Assembly (NCBI GenBank): GCA_030651305.1
Contig: JAUSCI010000002.1
Location: 1-38,747 of the forward strand
Length of the DNA stretch: 38,747 nucleotides
From: Sulfuritalea sp.
Lineage (GTDB): Bacteria > Pseudomonadota > Gammaproteobacteria > Burkholderiales > Rhodocyclaceae
Direction of reading: 5' to 3'
Part shown: positions 33,891 to 38,747 of the stretch, piece after piece
How the letters are laid out: each line of letters starts with the position of its first letter
Numbering within the stretch: position 1 is the stretch's first letter
Position numbers and translations under genes: made by a program
Notes under the pieces: generated by a model
Told to the model about the DNA's origin: nothing
Databases searched by the model: none
What the model saw: only the letters and a program-made list of their open reading frames with translations

Positions 33891-35987
33891 TCAGCTCACC
33901 CGGGCGGTCATGGCCCGTCTCACTTCGTTGATGAACCGGCCGTGGTTGAGCTCGGCTTTGTCGATCACTTTCATGACGTCGCCGTCGAGCCGCGCGCGCT
34001 CGGCGGTGGTCACCTGCTTGCCGGTGACTATGACGATGGGTATGGCGGCGGTGGCCGCGTCCTGCTTCAAGGCCGCCACCACCTCGAAACCGCTTGCCTC
34101 CGGCATCAGCAGGTCGAGTACGATCAGGTCCGGATGCTGGCGTCGCGCAATATCGACTCCCTCCTGCCAACCCAGGGCCGACAGCACGCGGTAGCCGGCG
34201 GAATCGAGATGGGTGCCAAGCAGCTTGACTGTCTTCGGATCGTCGTCCACCACCAGCACCGTGGGTCGCTTGCCGCGGGCTCCGGCGTGGAAGCCGATCG
34301 CCGCCAGCGCGCGCGCAAGCGCTTCGCGGCCCACGGGTTTTTGCAGCACATAACTGGCGCCCAGCGTCAGGCCGCGAATGCTGTCGGCGACAATGGAAAC
34401 CATCACCACCGGCACCCTGGCGAACTCCGGATGTTGCTTCAAGCGTTCAAGGAAGGTCCAGCCGTCCATCCCCGGCAGTTGAATGTCGAGGGTAATCAGG
34501 TCGGGACATTCCTGAGTTGCCAGCTCCAGTGCGGCTTCCGCCGTGGCGGCGCGAACAACGCGGAATCCGGCGCGCTCCAGTTGCAGTCGCAGAAGCTGGG
34601 CACCCTTGTCGTCGTCCTCGATCACCATGGCCAGCGATTGGCCGCCGTCGGGAAGTGGCACAGCGGTGCCGGCGAATGTGACCGCTGCGGTCGGGGGCAC
34701 GCCTTCTCGAGCGCTCAAAGGCATGGAAAGTGGTGCGACGCGGACGTGTTGGTCCACGGTTTCGCGCCACGGCAGCCACACCGTAAACGTCGAGCCATTT
34801 TTCGGCGTGCTGAGCAGAGCCACCGCGCCACCGTGCAGCTCGGTCAGTTGCTTCACCATTGCCAGGCCGAGGCCGGTGCCCTCGTAGCGGCGTGCCAGTG
34901 TGCTGTCGATCTGGGTGAAGGGCCGGAACAGGCGAGCCTGGTCTTCGGCGGAGATGCCGATGCCGCTGTCGCTCACGGCCAGCTCAAGATAGTGTTCGAA
35001 GCCGCCGTCGGGTAGCACCTGGCGCCCGACGCGCCGCGCCGCGACGCGCACTTCGCCGCCCTCGGGGGTGAACTTGACGGCGTTCGAGAGCAGGTTGTAA
35101 AGAATCTGCTTGACCTTGCGGCCGTCCAGCATCACCTCGCCGAGGTCTGCCGCGACATCGGCAATCAGGTGCACGCGTTGTGTGCTGGCTTGTTCCCGCA
35201 CCACTTGCAGGCCGGCCGCGACCAATGCCGCCGGTTGCAGCGGATCGAGTTCCAGCGTCATCTTTCCTGCTTCCACCTTCGACAGGTCGAGAATGTCGTT
35301 GATTAGCGATAGCAGGTGGTTGCCGCTGCTGAAAATATCATTGACCGACTCCTTCTGCTGCGGCGACAGATCGCCCAGCAGTCCGTCCTTCAGCATTTCG
35401 GAAAAGCCGATGATGGCGTTCAGCGGGGTTCTCAGTTCGTGCGACATGTTGGCGAGGAACTCCGACTTCATCCGGCTCGCGTCCTCGAGTTGCAGGTTCT
35501 TGGCTGCCAGGTCCCGGCTTGCCATGACTTCCTTGGTGCGCTTGGCCACCTCTTGTTCGAGAAAGCTGTTCTGGTCGCGCAGGAAGTCATTCGTGGCTTT
35601 CAGCGCCAGATGGTTCTTCACCCGTGCCATGACAAGCGGCGGACTGATCGGCTTGGTGATGTAATCGACCGCGCCGAGTTCCAGCCCCTTCTTCTCGTCC
35701 GTTACCTCGGCTTTGGCGGTGAGGAAGATCACCGGGATGCCGGCCGTTTTCGGGTCGTGCTTGAGTCGCTCGCAGACCTCGTAACCGTCCATGTCCGGCA
35801 TCATGATGTCAAGCAGGATCAGGTCCGGTGGCGAGTCCGAGGCGGCGATCTTCAACGCCTTTTCGCCACTGTTGGCAATCTTTACCCGGTAGCGGTCCAT
35901 GAGCAGGTTGCTCATCAGGCTCAGGTTGTCCGGCGTGTCGTCGACCACCAGTATCGTGGCCCTTTCGGTGAAATCTAGTCCGTCCAT
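33891..35987 (-). CDS. Hybrid sensor kinase, REC-HisKA-HATPase-REC-REC
   Basis: A 698-residue soluble kinase with no membrane segment. Domains are an N-terminal receiver (about 11-130, phospho-acceptor D60), a coiled coil, HisKA with H183 (NMSHELRTP), and HATPase_c with N302, DSGIG (340-344) and the G2 box around 370-374. Receiver 2 has phospho-acceptor D501 and receiver 3 has D625. In receiver 3 the usual Lys-Pro pair is Lys677-Ala (VIDKAEL), and the acidic loop reads LDLLMPEASG. The N-terminal receiver suggests it is itself a phosphorelay target. It begins 10 bp after the large hybrid kinase upstream and is followed after 1 bp by a CheY-like regulator. Confidence 0.94.
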   Translation of the reverse strand: MDGLDFTERATILVVDDTPDNLSLMSNLLMDRYRVKIANSGEKALKIAASDSPPDLILLDIMMPDMDGYEVCERLKHDPKTAGIPVIFLTAKAEVTDEKKGLELGAVDYITKPISPPLVMARVKNHLALKATNDFLRDQNSFLEQEVAKRTKEVMASRDLAAKNLQLEDASRMKSEFLANMSHELRTPLNAIIGFSEMLKDGLLGDLSPQQKESVNDIFSSGNHLLSLINDILDLSKVEAGKMTLELDPLQPAALVAAGLQVVREQASTQRVHLIADVAADLGEVMLDGRKVKQILYNLLSNAVKFTPEGGEVRVAARRVGRQVLPDGGFEHYLELAVSDSGIGISAEDQARLFRPFTQIDSTLARRYEGTGLGLAMVKQLTELHGGAVALLSTPKNGSTFTVWLPWRETVDQHVRVAPLSMPLSAREGVPPTAAVTFAGTAVPLPDGGQSLAMVIEDDDKGAQLLRLQLERAGFRVVRAATAEAALELATQECPDLITLDIQLPGMDGWTFLERLKQHPEFARVPVVMVSIVADSIRGLTLGASYVLQKPVGREALARALAAIGFHAGARGKRPTVLVVDDDPKTVKLLGTHLDSAGYRVLSALGWQEGVDIARRQHPDLIVLDLLMPEASGFEVVAALKQDAATAAIPIVIVTGKQVTTAERARLDGDVMKVIDKAELNHGRFINEVRRAMTARVS

Positions 35988-35997
35988 TGGATGTCTT

Positions 35998-38747
35998 TCA
36001 GGCTGTCGTTTCGGTGGTGGTACTCAGTGCGGCAAGCGCCGCTTCGAAGTCAAATGATCGGATGCCGTCGTCGATCTTGCGATAGTCGTCCGGGAATGCC
36101 GTGCTCAGCAGGTCGGCATTCGCTTCCAGCACATCGACGGCCCTGGCGTCGTTTGCTGCCAGCAGAACCGTCAGCCGGTCACAGACCGCCTTGAGTTTCT
36201 TCGGGTCGATCGCGACCGCCTTCTGGCTCTGTTTCTCTGGCAGCTTTTGTTCGAGTTGGGCGATCAGATAGCCGAGCGGCTCTTTCAACTCGCCAAGCCG
36301 GGCATCGATCTCGGTGCGCGGACGGTGCTCCATGATCGCGGTCTCGAGCTTTTCCGCCAGCGGCAGCAGCGTGACGGCGCCGATGTTGCCGGAGACACCC
36401 TTCAGCGTGTGGGCGAGCCGCTCAGCGGTGTCCCAGGAGTTGCTGTCCAGCGCCGTGAGGATGTTCGCTATTGCCGGTTTCTGTCCGGCGACGAACTTGC
36501 GCAGCATCGAGAAGTAGAGCGGCTTCTTGCCCAGCACGCGGCGCAGGCCGTTGGCGATGTCCAGTCCCTCGATGCCGGACGGCAGTTCGGCATCGTCCGC
36601 CGCCTGTGGTTTCCGCTCTGTCGGGGAGGGGGGCGATCCGCGTGGCTTGATCCATTTCAGCAGCACCTTCCACAAGTCTTCCGGCTCGATCGGTTTGGCC
36701 ACGTGATCGTTCATGCCCGCCACCATGCAGCGATCGCGATCGCCCTGCATGGCGTTGGCGGTCATCGCCACCACCGGCAGATCCTTGAAGAGCGCCTCCT
36801 TGCGAATCTCGCGGGTCGCCGTAACGCCATCCATCACCGGCATCTGCATGTCCATCAGCACAATGTCGTAAGCGGCAGCCCTGACCTTGTCCACCGCGAT
36901 CTGGCCGTTTTCGGCCAGATCGACCACGAAGCCGGCGTCCGTCAGCAATTCCGTGGCCACTTCCTGGTTAAGGTCGTTGTCATCCACCAGCAGGATGCGC
37001 GCGCCCCTGATGGTAGCGAGTTGCTCGAAGGTATCGGTCGGCAAGTCGGCGGCGGTGCGCGTGCCTTCGACAGCGCCGCCCAGAATGCGTACCACGGCAT
37101 CGAACAGCGTCGAGGCATTGACCGGCTTGATCAGCACATCCTCGATACCCGACTCCTCCGCGCCCTTGATCACTTCCTCATGGCCGTAAGCGGTCACCAT
37201 CATGATGTGCGGGCTGCTGGTGAGCGGCAGTTCCCGCAGCCGCTTGGCTGTCTCATTGCCATTCATGCCCGGCATGTGCCAGTCAAGAAACGCGATTTCG
37301 TAAGGCATGCCCTCCGCCTCGGCACGATCCACGGCGCCGATGGCTTCCTTGCCCGACGCCACGCGGTCAACCTTGAAACTCATGTTGCCGAGGAGGTCGC
37401 CCAGTACCAGCCGGGCGTTCTCGTTGTCGTCCACCACCAGCACGCGCTTGCCCTGCAGGTCGGCCGACAGTGCCAGCCTGCGCTGCTGGCCGACGCCCTT
37501 GCCGAGGCGCGCGGTGAACCAGAAAGTGCTGCCCTTGCCCGGCTCGCTGGCTACGCCCACCTCGCCGCCCATCAGTTCGGCCAATTTCTTGGAAATGACC
37601 AGACCGAGGCCGGTGCCGCCAAATTCGCGGGTGGTCGAGCTGTCGCCCTGCGAAAAGCTTTGGAACAGCCGCCCCATCTGCTCCGCCGACAGGCCGATGC
37701 CGGTGTCGCGCACGGTGCAGTACAGGAGTACTTCCTTGTCGGTCTGCTCCTTGACCCGAACGGCGATGTCGATCTCGCCCTGCTCGGTGAACTTGACGGC
37801 ATTGTTGCTGTAATTGATAAGAACCTGCCCCAGTCGCAATGGATCGCCGATCAGCTTGAGCGGCACGTTCTTGTCGACGTCGAACACCAGTTCCAGCCCT
37901 TTGGCGGAGGTTTTTTCGGCGATCAGATTGGCTACATTGTTGAGCACCTTTTCCAGTTCGAACTCGGTGTGCTCGACCGTCAGCTTGCCCGCCTCGATCT
38001 TCGAGAAGTCGAGAATATCGTTGATGATGCTGAGCAGATGCTGGCTGGAGCCCTGAATCTTCTTGACGTAGTCGCGCTGGCGCGGCGTCATCTCGGTCTT
38101 CAGCGCCAGGTGCGACATGCCGATGATGGCATTCATCGGAGTGCGAATCTCGTGGCTCATGTTGGAGAGAAAATCCGATTTGGCGAGACTGGCCTTGTCC
38201 GCCGCGGCCTTGGCGCTCTCCAGTTCGATGTTCTTTTCCTGCAATGCCTGATCCAGGCGATTGCGCTCGGTAACGTCGCGTGCCGAGGCGAACACCCCCT
38301 GCAGCCTTCTGTCCCGATCATAGAAGGTGGTCGCGTTGAAGGAAACCACCGTTTCCTTGCCGTCCCTGGCGCGCGCGGTGAGCTCGTAGTTGGTGACCTT
38401 CTTTTCGGCCAGCACCAGTTTGATACTCGCCTCGGCCCGCTCCGGATCGGTGAAATAGCTCTTGAACGGGGCGCCGATCAATTCGTCGCGCGTGCAATCG
38501 GTGAGGGATTCCATCTGTTTGTTGACATCGGTGATGATGCCGGACAGATCGGTGGTCATCAGTGCGTCGATGTTGGATTCGAACAGGGAACGCGTGTAGA
38601 ACTGATGGTCGCGCAGGCGCTGGGAGAGCTGCTTCTGCTCCCCCTCGATCTGCTTGCGCGCGGTGTTGTCGGTACCGATCAGCAGGTAGCCGATGATGGC
38701 ATTCATCGGAGTGCGAATCTCGTGGCTCATGTTGGAGAGAAAATCCG
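35998..38747 (-). CDS. Large hybrid histidine kinase, PAS-HisKA-HATPase-REC-REC-Hpt, 5-prime end off the window
   Basis: A BarA-like hybrid kinase; at least 910 residues lie inside the window and the frame is open to the right edge. Numbering from the internal ATG at 38730, a PAS domain (about 42-160) is followed by HisKA with H193 ([14 protein letters not shown]). The ATP-binding domain has N310, DTGIG near 342-346 and GTGLG near 372-376. Receiver 1 has D483, receiver 2 has D627, and the Hpt domain has H774 ([13 protein letters not shown]). The ATG at 38730 lies in a second copy of the H-box and is not a credible start. The true N-terminus probably holds more sensory domains. It heads the kinase/regulator series transcribed leftward. 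Confidence 0.9.
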   Translation of the reverse strand, partial: DFLSNMSHEIRTPMNAIIGYLLIGTDNTARKQIEGEQKQLSQRLRDHQFYTRSLFESNIDALMTTDLSGIITDVNKQMESLTDCTRDELIGAPFKSYFTDPERAEASIKLVLAEKKVTNYELTARARDGKETVVSFNATTFYDRDRRLQGVFASARDVTERNRLDQALQEKNIELESAKAAADKASLAKSDFLSNMSHEIRTPMNAIIGMSHLALKTEMTPRQRDYVKKIQGSSQHLLSIINDILDFSKIEAGKLTVEHTEFELEKVLNNVANLIAEKTSAKGLELVFDVDKNVPLKLIGDPLRLGQVLINYSNNAVKFTEQGEIDIAVRVKEQTDKEVLLYCTVRDTGIGLSAEQMGRLFQSFSQGDSSTTREFGGTGLGLVISKKLAELMGGEVGVASEPGKGSTFWFTARLGKGVGQQRRLALSADLQGKRVLVVDDNENARLVLGDLLGNMSFKVDRVASGKEAIGAVDRAEAEGMPYEIAFLDWHMPGMNGNETAKRLRELPLTSSPHIMMVTAYGHEEVIKGAEESGIEDVLIKPVNASTLFDAVVRILGGAVEGTRTAADLPTDTFEQLATIRGARILLVDDNDLNQEVATELLTDAGFVVDLAENGQIAVDKVRAAAYDIVLMDMQMPVMDGVTATREIRKEALFKDLPVVAMTANAMQGDRDRCMVAGMNDHVAKPIEPEDLWKVLLKWIKPRGSPPSPTERKPQAADDAELPSGIEGLDIANGLRRVLGKKPLYFSMLRKFVAGQKPAIANILTALDSNSWDTAERLAHTLKGVSGNIGAVTLLPLAEKLETAIMEHRPRTEIDARLGELKEPLGYLIAQLEQKLPEKQSQKAVAIDPKKLKAVCDRLTVLLAANDARAVDVLEANADLLSTAFPDDYRKIDDGIRSFDFEAALAALSTTTETTA
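38119..38177 (-). repeat. 59-bp H-box segment, inner copy of an exact direct repeat
   Basis: This segment codes [20 protein letters not shown] of the kinase H-box. The identical 59 bases recur at 38689-38747, where the window ends, so the repeat may extend beyond the edge. Here it sits in the normal place, just before the HisKA helix. Confidence 0.9.
38689..38747 (-). repeat. 59-bp H-box segment, outer copy at the window edge
   Basis: An exact copy of 38119-38177 in the same orientation and in frame. It joins the H-box [20 protein letters not shown] directly to [12 protein letters not shown], which looks like the end of a PAS domain. A PAS beta-strand rather than an H-box would be expected there. 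It may be an assembly join at a repeat or a true duplication. Confidence 0.85.

Noticed and set aside
38730-38747. ATG at 38730 as the true start of the large hybrid kinase
   Set aside because: The Met is part of the H-box motif and the frame is open to the edge with SDFLSN upstream, so the gene continues beyond the window or is mis-joined.

Overview
The window is high-GC bacterial DNA packed with genes on both strands. It looks like a chromosome or large contig of a betaproteobacterium, with a Rhodocyclales- or Nitrosomonadales-like feel. That placement is an inference from gene content: a complete Gsp secretion locus, a NdvB-type cyclic glucan synthase, EncFtn/CsbD/DUF883/BON stress genes and a large hybrid-kinase array. 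I see no tRNA, rRNA, CRISPR array, transposase or phage gene.

Region 1 (about 0.2-11.7 kb) is a type II secretion locus split into two divergent arms. The minus-strand arm runs gspC, gspD, gspE, a stand-alone response regulator, then gspF. The plus-strand arm runs gspG-H-I-J-K-L-M-N, mostly with stop/start overlaps. The arms diverge from a roughly 230-bp control region (6139-6370). The prepilin peptidase GspO is not in the window and must be encoded elsewhere.

Region 2 (about 11.7-29.6 kb) reads as an envelope and osmotic-stress island, also divergent. Leftward from about 15.4 kb: a BON-domain lipoprotein with 11-residue repeats, a coiled-coil sll1863-like protein, a LapA-domain membrane protein, a lipoprotein-type cardiolipin synthase and an AI-2E-family permease. 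Rightward from about 15.8 kb: a DUF883 protein, a CsbD protein, an encapsulated-ferritin-like protein (EncFtn) with no encapsulin or targeting tail beside it, a second BON lipoprotein, a small unknown protein, a YihY/BrkB membrane protein, a second AI-2E permease, the 2939-residue cyclic beta-1,2-glucan synthase and a secreted HELGH metallopeptidase.

Region 3 (about 29.7-38.7 kb) is all minus strand. Starting at the right edge and reading leftward: a very large hybrid histidine kinase running off the edge, a second hybrid kinase with three receivers, a CheY-like regulator, an OmpA-type lipoprotein with an 84-bp tandem duplication, a receiver fused to a DUF1003 membrane domain, an SDH/ClpP-fold membrane protein and a stand-alone CheB methylesterase domain. 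The receiver of the DUF1003 fusion is a close paralogue of the regulator inside the gsp locus, which links regions 1 and 3.

The last 59 bases of the window exactly repeat a segment about 570 bp inside. They place a histidine-kinase H-box where the end of a PAS domain is expected, so the right edge may be an assembly junction.

The most interesting points are the shell-less EncFtn in an osmotic-stress cassette, the response-regulator paralogue pair (one in the T2SS operon, one fused to DUF1003), and the combination of glucan synthase, secreted peptidase and envelope-stress genes.
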